A stretch of DNA of 64,000 bases from Amoebidium appalachense. Its lineage: Eukaryota > Ichthyosporea. A program made the position numbers and the translations under genes. Each line of letters begins with the position of its first letter. Position 1 is the stretch's first letter. The stretch covers positions 6,820,001-6,884,000 of the forward strand of contig CAVNZM010000007.1 of assembly GCA_963693365.1 (NCBI GenBank), given 5' to 3'. Of this stretch, positions 25,661 to 38,237 are shown in pieces. Under the pieces are notes generated by a model, which was not told where the DNA came from, ran no database searches, and saw only the letters and a program-made list of their open reading frames with translations.

Positions 25661-26335
25661 ACACACACATACACACACACTACCACCACCACCACCCACC
25701 CATCTCTCTGATGTTTGCTTGTGCCCCCACAGTCGCTGCTCGAACACGCCCAAAATGGCTGTCTGTCGGACCCCCCCGGCCTGCCCCTCTACTACGAGAC
25801 CACTGCCGACGCAGATGGGCTCATGCGCTACCGCTGCATCCGGGGCACCAACGAGGTGGAGGGGGCAGTGCACAACCCCCTGGCCACCCACTTTGGGGCC
25901 ACACGCATGTCGCTGCGCCTGCTGGACGCCACCATGTCCAATAGGCGCCACCGCCACAACCTGCGTGCACACTACCGCAACCGCCTGGGCCAGGCATCGG
26001 GGCCCCCCCACTACAGCCCCTGGATTGTTGACGACATGGAGGCACTGGCGCTGATGCTGTACGGCCATCACCTCGACCCCCAGTGGGTACCCGTAGGCTG
26101 CTACAAGCTACCGGAGGAGTACTTCAACTTTGCCCCGCTCTCCTGTGTGGCCAATGCCCCGGCGCAGGAGCCAGTTGCGGTGCCCGCACCCCCACCTCCG
26201 TCTGATAACATCGAGCCTGCAGCCAATGGCGTGATGGGCGGGCCAGAGGACTGTGAGGTCGAGGAGGGTGACGGTGCTGCCATGGGGGGGGCAACCAGGT
26301 GGCGCGTGGTGCACCACAGCCGGACCCTGCACTGA
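24014..26335 (+). CDS. GC-rich, probably mobile-element-derived protein, three exons
   Basis: Exon 1 (24014-24640) follows a GACATGCAG acceptor and ends HVK at AAG|GTGCCC. Exon 2 is 25120-25326 (GVLEQKGIDIETELKGGDL... KDGFERLE). Exon 3 starts at 25733 (SLLEHAQNG). All joins are phase 0. The second intron has a GC donor (GAG|GCAACA), a rare but known type. Recognisable parts are GGMKVGKKHAVVRVDQVLSP, then MRYRCIRGTNEVEGAVHN and RRHRHNLRAHYRNRLG. The RGTN-x-EG and RHRHN motifs recall hypothetical proteins linked to transposons in fungi and other eukaryotes; this is from memory and not a firm family call. The middle of exon 1 is Pro/Ala/Gly-rich. Exon 3 runs into a stop at 26335 because of a G-run shift, and the protein continues in the next entry. 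No start exon was found. Confidence 0.65.
24841..24907. repeat. G tract inside the first intron of the GC-rich gene
   Basis: More than 50 G residues lie in intron 24641-25119, on the sense strand. Confidence 0.9.
25456..25690. repeat. Intronic C tracts, (GA)n and (CA)n
   Basis: C tracts at 25456-25480 and 25620-25646, (GA)n at 25499-25543 and (CA)n near 25646-25680 fill the GC-AG intron (25327-25732). Confidence 0.9.
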
Positions 26336-27330
26336 GGGGCGACTACAAGTTCCTGGCGCAGAAGCAACATGTGGCCATCCCCTTCCTTCCGGTGCTTACC
26401 CCTCAGGAGCGCAAGCTATTCAGCACGCTGCTCCTGGGCACCTACAAGGCACATGCAAAGCCCAACGGCCAGCTGTTCGAGGCTTTGGCCCAAGACTTCA
26501 ACAAGGCTGCCTCTGTGGCTGGGGGAATCTACATGAAGGATGCGGCCTACATCAAGAAGCATTTCGACAAGTGGAAGACCTGGCAGACGGCACATGCACA
26601 GCGCTCCACACACGAGGGCCTGGCAGATCACCGCAAGCGTATGCGCGAGGAGAGGGCAGACGCTGTGCCAGCAACCATACGGCCTGCCCCCTTGCCACCC
26701 CTCCCTGTTCCAGACGGTGTCGATGCAGGGGCGCAGCGTGAGCGGCCCTTGCCCATGCTAGTGGGCAAAAAGCATCGCAACATTGGCCCTGAGGGGCCCC
26801 TGCAGATGGATTTGCCGGTGCCCCCTCCTATGCAGCCACCCCAGAGAGCCCCCAAGACCTGCAAGACGTGTGGCCGCCAGGGCAAGGGCTGCCCCGGCTC
26901 CAATCGGGCCAAGAGCTGCCCACGTTGGGTTGCAGCCAATCAGGATGCCATGCCACCAGCACCCGCGCTTGACATGCAGCAGGGCCATGTGCCGCACATG
27001 CCCCCTGCACCCCATCCAGGCCCGCACCACCCACATGGCTGGCCCCCACCGTGGGGCATCATGCCGCCTCAGCCCGGCCCTGCCTTCCCCATGCCTGGGC
27101 TACTGCCGCAGCACGGTCCCCATCCTTACTTGGGCCATGTGGGCCAGCCCTCGGCTGGTGGGCAGTTCCCACCCCCTTCTCGTGCATCTGCTGTGCTGGG
27201 CCTGGCGTTGCCACCTGCTGGAGAGACGCAGCTGCAATGGCACGATCGAAAGCAAAGTAATCGTGGCCGCAAGTCTGCAGGCAGCCAATCAGGATCTCAG
27301 AGTAGTCAGAGTAGCCAAACTAGTGTCTAA
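26299..27330 (+). CDS. C-terminal part of the GC-rich gene, Cys knuckle and Pro-rich tail
   Basis: This frame is open upstream to the G run at 26284-26291 and probably continues the previous gene after a shift. A run of nine G in place of eight would join them. It encodes a helical Myb/SANT-like size segment (LTPQERKLFSTLLLGTYKAH... YIKKHFDKWKTWQ), a basic stretch, and a Cys cluster CKTCGRQGKGCPGSNRAKSC that could bind zinc. A His/Pro/Met-rich tail follows, ending in Ser-Gln repeats. The first in-frame codon listed is GTG, so there is no good independent start. The codon use is GC-rich like exons 1-3. Confidence 0.6.
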   Translation: MARGAPQPDPALRGDYKFLAQKQHVAIPFLPVLTPQERKLFSTLLLGTYKAHAKPNGQLFEALAQDFNKAASVAGGIYMKDAAYIKKHFDKWKTWQTAHAQRSTHEGLADHRKRMREERADAVPATIRPAPLPPLPVPDGVDAGAQRERPLPMLVGKKHRNIGPEGPLQMDLPVPPPMQPPQRAPKTCKTCGRQGKGCPGSNRAKSCPRWVAANQDAMPPAPALDMQQGHVPHMPPAPHPGPHHPHGWPPPWGIMPPQPGPAFPMPGLLPQHGPHPYLGHVGQPSAGGQFPPPSRASAVLGLALPPAGETQLQWHDRKQSNRGRKSAGSQSGSQSSQSSQTSV

Positions 27331-27665
27331 TATTGGAATGTACACCAATGTAACGGATCTCATATGTGTTGTAGTGCTTCAAGTTATACCTGTTCTTCGT
27401 ACAGTCATGTTAGGGGGGAGGGGGGGGGGGGGGGGGGGGCTAGCTTTCATTCCGAAGTTTACTGTAAAGAATTAAAATTTAGAATCTGAGTAATAGTACA
27501 GAGCCTTTGCACTTTTCTCTGTTTGTTAGGAATTCTTTGTGATCGAGAGTATGGTGTGTTAGACTATTGGTGTTAATGTGTCCTGGAAGGTGTATAATGT
27601 CTGCTGGCCGTAGTCAGTATCTATTTTTAGGTATATAGTATATTTTTAAATGTTGGCCGCTGGCC

Positions 27666-27671
27666 AATAAA
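27666..27671 (+). terminator. Possible polyadenylation signal
   Basis: AATAAA lies about 335 nt after the stop at 27330 and is followed by an AT-rich stretch. Confidence 0.4.
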
Positions 27672-27765
27672 TAGCAAATAATAAACACACGATAAAGTCA
27701 ACAGCGTGCCAAAAAACTAATCCCCAGCGAGCGCACCCAGTGATGTGTGTGTGTGTGTGTGTGTC

Positions 27766-27845
<80 letters not shown>

Positions 27846-29169
27846 CGCGCGTGCGTGCGTGTGTGTGTGTGTGTGCGTGCGTGCGTGTGTGCGTGTGTGC
27901 GTGTGTGCGTGTGTGCGTGTGTGTGTGTGAGTGTGTGTGTGTGTGTGTGTATGTGTGGTGTGGTGTGTGCGCGGCTTGTACATATGTACGTGTTCATGTG
28001 CACCTGTGTCGGACCTACGAAGTACATGAAAGTAAATTTTGACAGCATCGATCTGCCGGTGTGTATGTGTATGTGTGCCAGTGCAGCAGGTGTGCCTTGT
28101 AACTGATAGCTTCGCATTTTACGTGTGTGTATATATAGTAGTACGCATAGACACTTGCTGATCATTCGGATCGACATTAATATTTAATCTGTCAGTCCTC
28201 GGTTTTTTGAGTGAATGATGATCAAGTGTAAGAGCATTCACTTGGCAAGTATTAATGTTGCAGAGGCTAGCTGCAGCTGCAAGCGTCGGATGCACACTGA
28301 CAATTGTCTTTTCAGCGAGTCTAACCTGCAGGCAGCAGCTGCACACATATAGGGTTGTTATCTTGCGGCACATGCACGGTGATCATTTCAGAGTAATAGA
28401 GTTCAGAGCAATGAAAATAATGAAAATAACTAAACTTTGTGACTACTTTAAAGTTGCTGAGATCATACGTGGTGCAAGCTGCACTATGAACACATGTATA
28501 GTGCTAGTAATTAATACATTTTTGTTGCCTTCTGCAGGGTTATCGTAGCTACGTCACGGCCTGCACTCAGGGGGGGGAGGGGGGGGGGAGAGGGGGGATG
28601 ATTCGAAGGGGGTATAAATAAGAACATGCACCTAAAGGTCTTTCCCGTGGATCCTCCCCCCTCCCCCCCCCCCACCTCTCCCCCTCCCCCGGGGCCCCAT
28701 ACTATGATATCTAGGCCCAATATTATATGCCCCTTCCCCCCCCCCCCCCCCCCCCCTCCCCTCCCTCCGGATCCCCGGACCCCACTTCCCTACCCGGAGG
28801 CTCAAGAGCTCCCCCCTTCCCCTTCCCCCCCCCCCCCCCCCCCCCCCAAGGCTTACGGGGGCCCTTCTTCATCGAGGGGGAGGGGGTGGGGGTGGGGGGG
28901 GTGGGGGTGGGGGTGGGGGGGAGGGAAGTGGAAGGCGGGGGTGGATGCATGTCAGCCTAGGTGAATTCAATTGTTTAACTCCAGTGTGCAGGACTGGTCT
29001 GAAGGCTTAAGAAAACAACGAGGAAATGGGGTCCAGTGGAGGTGGTGGTGGTGTTCTGTGTGTGTGTGTACACGTGCACGTATGTGTGTGGTTTTTTTAA
29101 GGGGTGAGTGGTGGTGGTGGTGGTGGTGGTGGTCACCGTGGTGGTGGTGTGTGTGTCTGGTGTGTGTGT

Positions 29170-29219
<50 letters not shown>

Positions 29220-30121
29220 TAGAAAGAAAAACTGCTCGTGGGTCACTGTTTTTCGTCACTGTATTTGTAACGGGCCGCTCATATTTATATAACTACTTTA
29301 ATTTAAGTACACGTGTTCATTATCATATACGATGGCCAAATATAGAAATTTTGGCGTCGAAGTTCTTGGAGCTAAAAAAACGTTTAAAAGGGGGAAATAA
29401 TAGCTTGGCCCCAAATTTACCTTGCCGTTTTTAGCGAATGTATTTTTTATTCATGAGTTCTAGTGATTCAGTGAGTGCACGTGCCTGCCTCAGGCTGATC
29501 ATGACAACTGCAACACACCATTCCTACATGGATATCAACCAAAAGAAAATAGTATATGCTGTGGTGGTCTCCTAAACCTTGTGCGGCATGCGCATACATG
29601 ATATTACAGTGACGCATGTGCATATTATTGTTCTGTACACCGGAGTGTGCCGGTGCACGTGGCTGTTTTGTGCACATGTTACAATAGCAGCACGATCTCC
29701 CTAAACTCCATGTTTACACATCCCTCACCCTGGCTCTGCCTTGTCGGTGCTCCAAAACACACATACAAATCCCCCTAGACTCAGTGCCTGCACATGGTCG
29801 CATTCACGTGCAGGTCACGTGACACATGCGATGCCATACTGCCGTCTACAGCAACAACCACGGCAGCATGTATACCGGCCCAGCACGAAATATACTTATC
29901 GGCAGCCCACTGAACTCGCCCATTTTCTCTTTTTCATGTATGTCCCTCCTTTTTTGTAAAATCACCCTTTTTGGCCTCCCGGTAGTGGATTGTGCAGGAT
30001 TTGACTTCTTTGAGGTCCAAAAACCTCAAATTTTCCCCGGCGGGGCCGGGGAGGGAGAATTCAAAAATTGCCCGCTCCTGATATGGTACCCGGGCCGAAA
30101 AACGGCCGTGAGCCGCGGCTT

Positions 30122-30170
30122 AGCAACCCCTCAACTGATTGGCTCTTGGGTGTATTTTGGCGGGAAAACT
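30122..30170 (+). repeat. Third dispersed repeat, copy 2
   Basis: AACCCCTCAACTGATTGGCT and then CTTGGGTGTATTTTGGCGGG match 14228-14276 apart from a 3-bp gap. Confidence 0.7.
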
Positions 30171-30248
30171 CCCCCCCTTCCCATATCCCTTCCAAGTTCC
30201 CGGAAACTTCCAGCCTTCCGGGGGCTCCGCCCCCAACGCAAACACCAC

Positions 30249-30249
30249 C

Positions 30250-30289
<40 letters not shown>

Positions 30290-30290
30290 T

Positions 30291-30356
<66 letters not shown>

Positions 30357-30357
30357 A
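30249..30357. repeat. C tract of about 105 bp with a single TT interruption
   Basis: Two C runs are separated by TT near 30290, followed by a short CA-rich run. This is the longest C block in the window. Confidence 0.95.
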
Positions 30358-30542
30358 GCCGCACACAAACACACACACACACACGCACACCCTGTGACAC
30401 CCTTGGCCATCTATGTCACTCACAAACACGTACCCATCCACGCACACCATATGCATCACTACGGGCCCGGCAGGGCGGTACATAGGGCCCTGGGCGGCGA
30501 GGGAGCTCCGCCCGGGGCGAGGAAGGGGCGGGGAGGGGGGGA

Positions 30543-30576
<34 letters not shown>

Positions 30577-30734
30577 GGGGGGGGGGAAACAAATATGCAC
30601 GGGTACTTGTGCGTGTACGTGTCACACACTGTGTCAGCCTACGAAATTCTCATCTCCCCGCATCATTGCCACAATATGGCATGATATTTGCATCTTCTAC
30701 CCTCTCGGGTCTTCTTTGAATTATGATGGCTGCA

Positions 30735-30765
<31 letters not shown>

Positions 30766-30899
30766 TCGACGTCACGGGTCTTCTTTGAATTACACTGGTG
30801 GCCACAACTTTGAACAAGCTGTCTTGTTTGTGCATTGGCATTGGTGTTCACGTGCACGCGCATGCCCCGTACACTGCACATATAGCTAGGCGCAATGAT

Positions 30900-31345
30900 T
30901 ACTATCGCTATATTCTACTTTATTTATTGCTTTATGTTGCAAAGAAAATACTGGTTCGAAGAAAAGAAACATTTAAGTATTCCTGCTTTTTTTGGTTGTT
31001 TTATTAGGCTATAATTTTAGGAAAGACTATAAAAGCAGGAATATGTATATAAAACAACCAAAAAAAAAAAAAAAAAGGATTATCGCGATCTCAAAATTTT
31101 TGTATGGACCAATAGTTCGCGCCTGATCGCACTGATTGGACAAATATAGAAATTTTGGCGGGAGTTTTGGCGCCGGACCGGGGCAAAAAAAAGGTTTTTA
31201 TAAACAGCCAAAAAAGTAGGAATAATCAGATGTTTTTTCCCTTCGAACCAGTATTTTCTTTGCGATATAAAACAATGAAAAAAAACAGGAATATATTTTT
31301 GTATGGACCAATAATTCGCGCCTGATCGCACGGATTGGACAAATA
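30900..31345. mobile_element. Foldback (inverted-repeat) element, possible MITE
   Basis: The left arm (about 30905-31008) contains GCAAAGAAAATACTGGTTCG and TATTCCTGCTTTTTTTGGTT. The right arm (about 31195-31285) is its reverse complement at high similarity (CGAACCAGTATTTTCTTTGC, AAAAAAGTAGGAATAATCAG). A block TTTTTGTATGGACCAATA-GTTCGCGCCTGATC occurs twice in direct orientation, at 31096 and 31293. No transposase is present. Confidence 0.65.
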
Positions 31346-33311
31346 TTGCATGTAGAATCTAGATTCTGCGACCACATATTATCAGGCTACTCCTTATAGG
31401 CCTTATTAAAGTTTGAAGGTCTCGGATACCATACTTACGTTCGTTGTGCAAAACATGCACATTTGCGTTTCTCCGGTCTTCCTATTTTTATCTGGACTTT
31501 AAGAAGTTTGAGGACTTTAACTACTGCGGTAACTGATTTTGTGCGACTCGGGCTCCACAGTCCTTTTATTCAGTCGCTTGGGGACTTCAAAGTCACCGTT
31601 AAATAAGTTCATTTGGTAGTTCACATGATTGTCCATCTCCCCAGCCATTATGCAAATGCGTTTGAGGATTTACATGCGTACCAATAGACCCTGATGCACC
31701 ACAACCGTATAGATGTTATCACTGATGATACATCCTACCAATGCTAGTATCACAACTCCAACCTAAACGCCCCGTCTGCCATGCATACCACAGGCAGTCA
31801 TTTCTCTGAACGTCAAGTAAAATAACTCTAAAGCGTAAACGAACTTTAAACCGTATGTATGGCCGAAGGAATACATCCACCCACAGGCCTAGCGCTAGCC
31901 ATAGAAAGTTGCACATGCAATATGCAAATCGACCACGTGCTACACTTCACTGATATAACGATATCGATGGTAAACTTCTAAATGGTTCCAGAACAATGAA
32001 CCAGCGCGAAGGGGATCATACATGCGGGAAATATAAATAACAAGAATGTTAAGCGGTACAAAGAGAAACACCCTGACATCATGTTCGATATACTCTGGAG
32101 CAATGTCGAGAACAACAAACTAAGCCTGCGTCAATGTTATGAGAGGGGCAAGCAGTGGGGCAACTAAGTTAAACTAACGGCAGATAAAAGATCAACATGT
32201 AAAACCTCTTGTGAATCAACAACATCATCCCGGGCATGGATTCTAATCTGTGCTGCTATACAGACCTTCGGAAATGATACCCCATATCGAATGCAAGATC
32301 CAAACCTCACGGGAACAGGTCCCCACAAAGCAGCACCCAAGGAAGGTTAGTATTTCTAAACAACCGAGACAAACATGCGCGTGCGATAGGTAGAAGGAGA
32401 GAGCACGGAGGAGGAGGAGGAGGGGGGGGGGGGGGGGGGGGAAGGAGGAGGAAGAGGGAGAGTCCTAGATACAGAGCAAACAGAGAGAAACAGCCTCTCG
32501 TGAGAAGGGAGCGAGAAAGAATCTAGGCACACCTACACACCTTTGACTTGAGCCAAGCTACAGCACATTCATTTGGGATATGTTCACCCACCCACTACAT
32601 CTTCTTCTCGGTTGTGGGGCAGTGTGTATGTGCCTGGTGGCCGTTTACGTTTTCGCAGTGTGCATAGAGGTCTCTGATAAAAGCCAGTTTGTGCTCGTCA
32701 CTCTCGATGCTTCGGTCTAGCTTCCACACCTTGGCTGCCTGCATGTGGGTCGTGTCCGCTGCACGTGCATGCGTGTGAGTGATAAATATTTGGCATCATG
32801 ATGCGGTGCCATCAAGGGCCTTTTTTCTAGGAATCCGGATGTGGTCAACCCAAAAGATATTTACGATTTATATTTACCGAGATATGCATCATTGACAAAC
32901 AGCATATAATGATCTGACCCGAAAGGGCCTATAAATCAGACGAAAAGAAACCCCACAAGTATGGCTGGGTGCAACGTACAACACTACAATCTACAGACAA
33001 CATTGATGAACTACCGGTGGCCAATAATGACACAAACCCCCTCCCTGCCCCTCCACCACCACCACAGAGGCGAGAGAACTAACGGGAGGGGGGATGGGGG
33101 GGAGGGAGGGGAGAGAGGGGGACAAGAAAGGGAAAGGAGGAAAGGGGAAGGGAAAGGGGTGTAAGTTCGGTGGATCGGGGAGACGAAGCTGATGGATTAG
33201 AAGATGGTGGGTGGGAGGGTGGGTGGGTTCTGGGGGGGGCGGGGGGACGGAGGGGGGGGGGGGGGGGAGGGGAGGGGGGAGAGGGGACAGGGAAGATATA
33301 GGTGCACATAC

Positions 33312-34549
33312 CATACTGAAATGTGTTTGTGATTGGGGCACACAGAAGGTCGATCACACGAGCACCGCGGAAGCACAGCTGGTAGAAGGAGTCTGTGTGG
33401 ATGCACAGTCTTGCACGGCTCATGTCGATGCAGCGCAGTTGGGACCCGTTGAACACTACTGGCGCACTCTCCACGGCTAACACAGTAGTAAAAAGACGGG
33501 GATACATGTAAATCCTTTGGTAAACACATACACAATTCTATGCAGATAAAGGAAGTGAAGTTCACCTACTAAAAAGTTTGACTTGACGCTAGCTGCATGT
33601 GGCGTAGTTGTTCAAGGTACCTCAAATGATTACCGACAGAAGGCTAGTTTGCAAATTTACCAAACAACAGCAACAAAGAAAAAAGGCGGGCGGGCTGGGG
33701 GACGGGGGGGGGGGGGGGGGGGGGTAGAGGGAAGAATAAGCACACGGTAACCAAGGCATTGCTCTTGAACGGCACGTGGAGCAGGGAGAGGGAAAGGGAG
33801 AGGGAGAGGGAGAGAGAGGGGGGAGGGGGGAGGGGGGAGGGGGAGGGGGGGGGGGGGGGGAGGGAGGGAGGGAGGGAGGGAGGGAGGGAGGGAGGGAGGG
33901 AGGGAGGGAGGGAGGGAGGGAGGGAGAGGGAGGGAGGGAGAGGGAGAGAGAGCGTGTGTCTTTGTGTGCGTGTGTGTGTATGTGTGCGATCCCACACACA
34001 TGCTTGTAGTGCATCCGCGCGCCGGCGTGCGGGCGTGTGTTGTGTTCGTGTGGTTTAAGGGGAGTTGGTGGCAGGAATGAACACGCACCACCCAGTGCCG
34101 AGTTTCTAAACAGCACGTGCAGCAGGCTGCTATCCACCATGGCCACAGCAGTCAGTTCGGCCTCACTAAAGTCCAACCCCTGCAGCTGGGCCTTGCAGAA
34201 CCGCACATCTGAAAAAGGAAAAAAAAAACAAAAAAAACCGGTGTTAATGTTTTGCACATAGAGAACTAACCAGCAGAAAGGGACACTATTCGGGGAAGAA
34301 AAGAGGAGGAGGGGGGGGGAGGGGGGGGGGGGGAATGGTGATACCGCACATCTGAATAACCAACACACAGTGTCAGTGCTATGCAGATAGAAAAATGACA
34401 GAGGATCCCTATTCGGGGGGGGGGGGGGGGGGGGGGGGGTGGAGGGGGGGGGGGGAGATAGTGGTCGTGGTGGGGAGTTAAAATGTGTTACAGAGTACAC
34501 GGCACGGATCCACAACGAAAAGAGGGGGAATCCTCCTACTCGAGCAGAA

Positions 34550-34581
<32 letters not shown>

Positions 34582-35172
34582 GGGGGAGGCACTGGGAAGA
34601 GGGGGGAGGGGGCGGGGGTTTGAGGAGGGTGGTAGGTCCAGTCTTACATACCTGAAAGGTAGGACTTGCGGAAATCACACTGGGTGAGGGAGGCTTCTTC
34701 GAATGAAACCCTGCAATATCCTGTTAGGTTAGCCGAACACAGCTCATAGTTAAGTGTTTTACAGCAGGTATCTGGACATAGCTAAAAAGCAATAGTTCAC
34801 ATTCTGTCCAATCGAAACATCTGTTAGATCAAACCATACGGTTGGATACACAAATACTTGCATGTGCGTGTTTGGGTCGAAATGTGTGTGTGGCTTAAAG
34901 GCATGTGTTTTGCTTACGCCAGTGTGTTGGCATCTGTATACCGGTGTGGATGTGTGTGTGTGTGTGTCTGTGTCTGTGTGTCGGCGAGTGAGTTGTGTGC
35001 GTGTGCGCGCGTGTGTGTGTGCACGCGAGCGCGCAAGTGGAAGCCTATGTGCCCAACCACGTGTGCACGGGGTATTTGTAGAAGGGAGTGAGTGAAGACG
35101 GGAGGGAGGGAGGGGAGAGGGGGAGACCTAGAGGGGAAGGACGAGAGAGAGGGAGAGGGAGAGAGAGAGAAT

Positions 35173-35211
<39 letters not shown>

Positions 35212-35910
35212 TGGGGGGGTGGGGGGGGGAGAAAGGAGGGGGAAGGGCACGGGAGGGGGGGGGGGGCGGGAGAAGGGGCTGAGAGGTTGCGGGGGGGTAG
35301 GGGGGGGGGGGGGGGGAAGAGGAAGAGGAAGAGGAGGAGGGCAAGAGGGAGGGAGGGAATGAAGGGAGGGAGGGAGGGAGGGGGGGGGGGAAGGGGGGGG
35401 GGGGGGGGGGGGGGGGAGAGAGAGAGAGAGAGGGAGGGAGGGAGGGAGAGAGGGAGGGAGAGGGAGGGAAGGATAGATGAGTGAGAGAGATGAGTGAGAG
35501 AGAGATGAACGAGAGGGAGAGACAGACAGAGAAAAAGAGAAAGAGAGGAAAGATAAAGAGGGGGGGGAAGGGAGGGGGAGAGGGGGGGGGGGAGGAGGAG
35601 AGAGAGAGAGAGGAACTTGGGGGGGGGGAACTTTCTAATGGGACGCAAAAGATCGTTTGGCCGTCAGGGAAGAATCGCGGGGGAGGGGAAGGTGGGAAGG
35701 GGGAGGGGGGGGGGGGGGGAGGGGGGGGGGGAGGGGTTCACAGGCGTACCCTTCCAGATGTGCCTGCTCAAAGTCGCACGAGGTGAAGGTGCAGTGGTCG
35801 AACTTTGCAACCCAACTGCAACCAAGAAGCAGTCAGCTATAGACACAAACCTGAAATACACGAGTGCTTTGTTAATCCCCCCCCCCCCCCCCCCCCCCCC
35901 CCCCAAACCC

Positions 35911-35942
<32 letters not shown>

Positions 35943-37087
35943 AAAAAAACACCCCCCTGACACCTTGCCCCCTCACCTCCACCCCCCAAACACACATACA
36001 CATACAACCATGCACACAGAGCAGGGTGAGTTATCACATAAAACAGCCAGAAACAATTTGCACATTATTCGTCAACACCCACATAAGGTACGCGTTCCAG
36101 TACTAGACTGCAGAGCTTTTCAATGTTCATTCGCACCCGCATCCATTTTAAATCTTCAGTGATAATCTGAAAACACGTGAGTTTTAGCAGAGAAGAATGG
36201 AAACTTGTAGAAAGTGCTTTAGTGGTGGCCTTGTTAGGTGATGTTGGGTGATTTGTTTAGGCACAAAAATGAATAGAGTAAAAGAGAGGAAGGGGGGAGG
36301 GGGGGAGAGGGTGTGTGGGGGGGGGGGGAGGGGGGGGGATACATACTCTTGTGCAGAGCTGCTCATGGACGAATTCCTGCCCCGGGCGGTTGGGGGAGAC
36401 AGACACATCATGTAAGCACTGGTGGGCGAGGAACTAAGCGAGGGCGGTTGGGATGGCGTCATCTCAACCATCTTGTGGCCCTTCTCGAGCTCTCTGGAAA
36501 AACAAACTGCTGTCAGAAACACCACGTTTTCTTTTTGGAAAAGGTGGCCGCTTGCTTGTGCTGGTGTGAGCCTTCTCTCCCCCCCCCCCCCCCCCCCCTC
36601 CCCCTCATCTTCCTTCTTCCCCCCCCCCCTCCCCCTCCCCCTCCCCCAACACCCCCCCCTCCCTCCACTTAATCTCCCCTTTATGCTATCATCCCCCCTT
36701 CCCCTTCCCCCCCCCTCCCCCCCCATACACACAAAAAAACACTACGACCCTCCATCTCCCGACCTTGTAGTGTGTGCATTCACCCACCGTGCGCTTGCAA
36801 TGACACAGTGGCGAAAGTCACAGCCCTCAAAAACAGAGTCTGTGAAGTCGTTTGCGGCAAGCACAGCCCCCACAAACCGGCAGCAGGCAAAGTGGCAGGA
36901 GCGGAAATCACAGCTGTCAAGGGTGCAGTCCTGTTCAACGACATTTGGGTTAACGAAAGAGCCAGTGATCATCCCGACCTGACTATGTCCATTGCACACC
37001 TACACTCCCCATACTGCATGCCACGCAAGAACGCACACACAAAAACACACACACACACATACATACACCCACACCCACACCCACACC

Positions 37088-37132
<45 letters not shown>

Positions 37133-37156
37133 CGCGCACTCACGCACGTGCGCACA

Positions 37157-37196
<40 letters not shown>

Positions 37197-37947
37197 CCGC
37201 CCGCCCGCCCGCCCCCCTGCCCATGTGGCCACCACCCCACACCCGCACGTACCCATCCGTAACCATCCATCCATTAGATTCAAACACCACAGCAACTTGA
37301 AATGAAACTCTTTGACATAGGAAACACACACACAGGCCATACCTCAAACACGACGTTTGTGAAGGTTGCAGACGTGAAAGTGCATCGGGCCAGGCGCATG
37401 TGTGCCAGACTGATCCCCACAAGGTCAACGTTGGGCAGGCAGATGGAACGGGCCGCTCCAATTCTGCGCAGGAAGAACGTGAAATAAGCAAGCACAGGGG
37501 AGAGTTGGGGCGGGGAAAAAAAAAAAAAACCTCAAAAAAAAAAAAAAAAAGATAAGGTCAACATCACTCTGCATGTGATTCATGAAGGGGTAGGCAGGCA
37601 CCCAGGAGCTATGCAGCCAAGCAATTATAATTTAGTAATCTATATAATCACATATAATCAACTAATTCGGTGCATACACGCATACCAATATCATGCTCTC
37701 ACCTGTCGATGTGGTGTGGGTCATCCAAAACGGGCGCTCGGTTGATAAGCTCCAACATCTGCATGAGGGGTGGGTGAGTGGGTGAGTAGGTTATAAGAAA
37801 AGGGCGGGGAGGCGGGGGGGGGGGGGGGGGGGGGGGGTTAGAATGTGTTACAGAGCACAGAGTACACATTCATGAGGGGTGCGGGAGGGCAAGGGGTGGG
37901 GGTGGGAGGGTGGGGGAGGTGGTGGTGGTGGTGGTGGTGGTGGTGGT

Positions 37948-37985
<38 letters not shown>

Positions 37986-38177
37986 TGTTTTACAGCCATC
38001 CGTGTTTTGGCGCTACCAACCAGACATGGAATATAGTGCACAAAAGGTGAGCAAAGGCACGAAGAAGTTATCTGACGTGAGCACTGACGTGAGCACGGAG
38101 ACAACAACAAATGGAACGAAAACAATAACCAGGGTTACATGGTGGAGGCAAAGGGGATGCCAGAAAGGGGGTGTTGT

Positions 38178-38237
<60 letters not shown>

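Larger units (their letters stand above)
27672..33311. other. Long intergenic stretch, no gene supported
   Basis: It holds a (GT)n array (27743-27956), C tracts (28738-28756 and 28825-28847), a G tract (29184-29218), a very long C tract (30249-30357), G tracts (30542-30586 and 30739-30765), a foldback element and unique AT-rich DNA. The unique part 31,345-32,960 has frequent stops in all frames. Confidence 0.6.
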
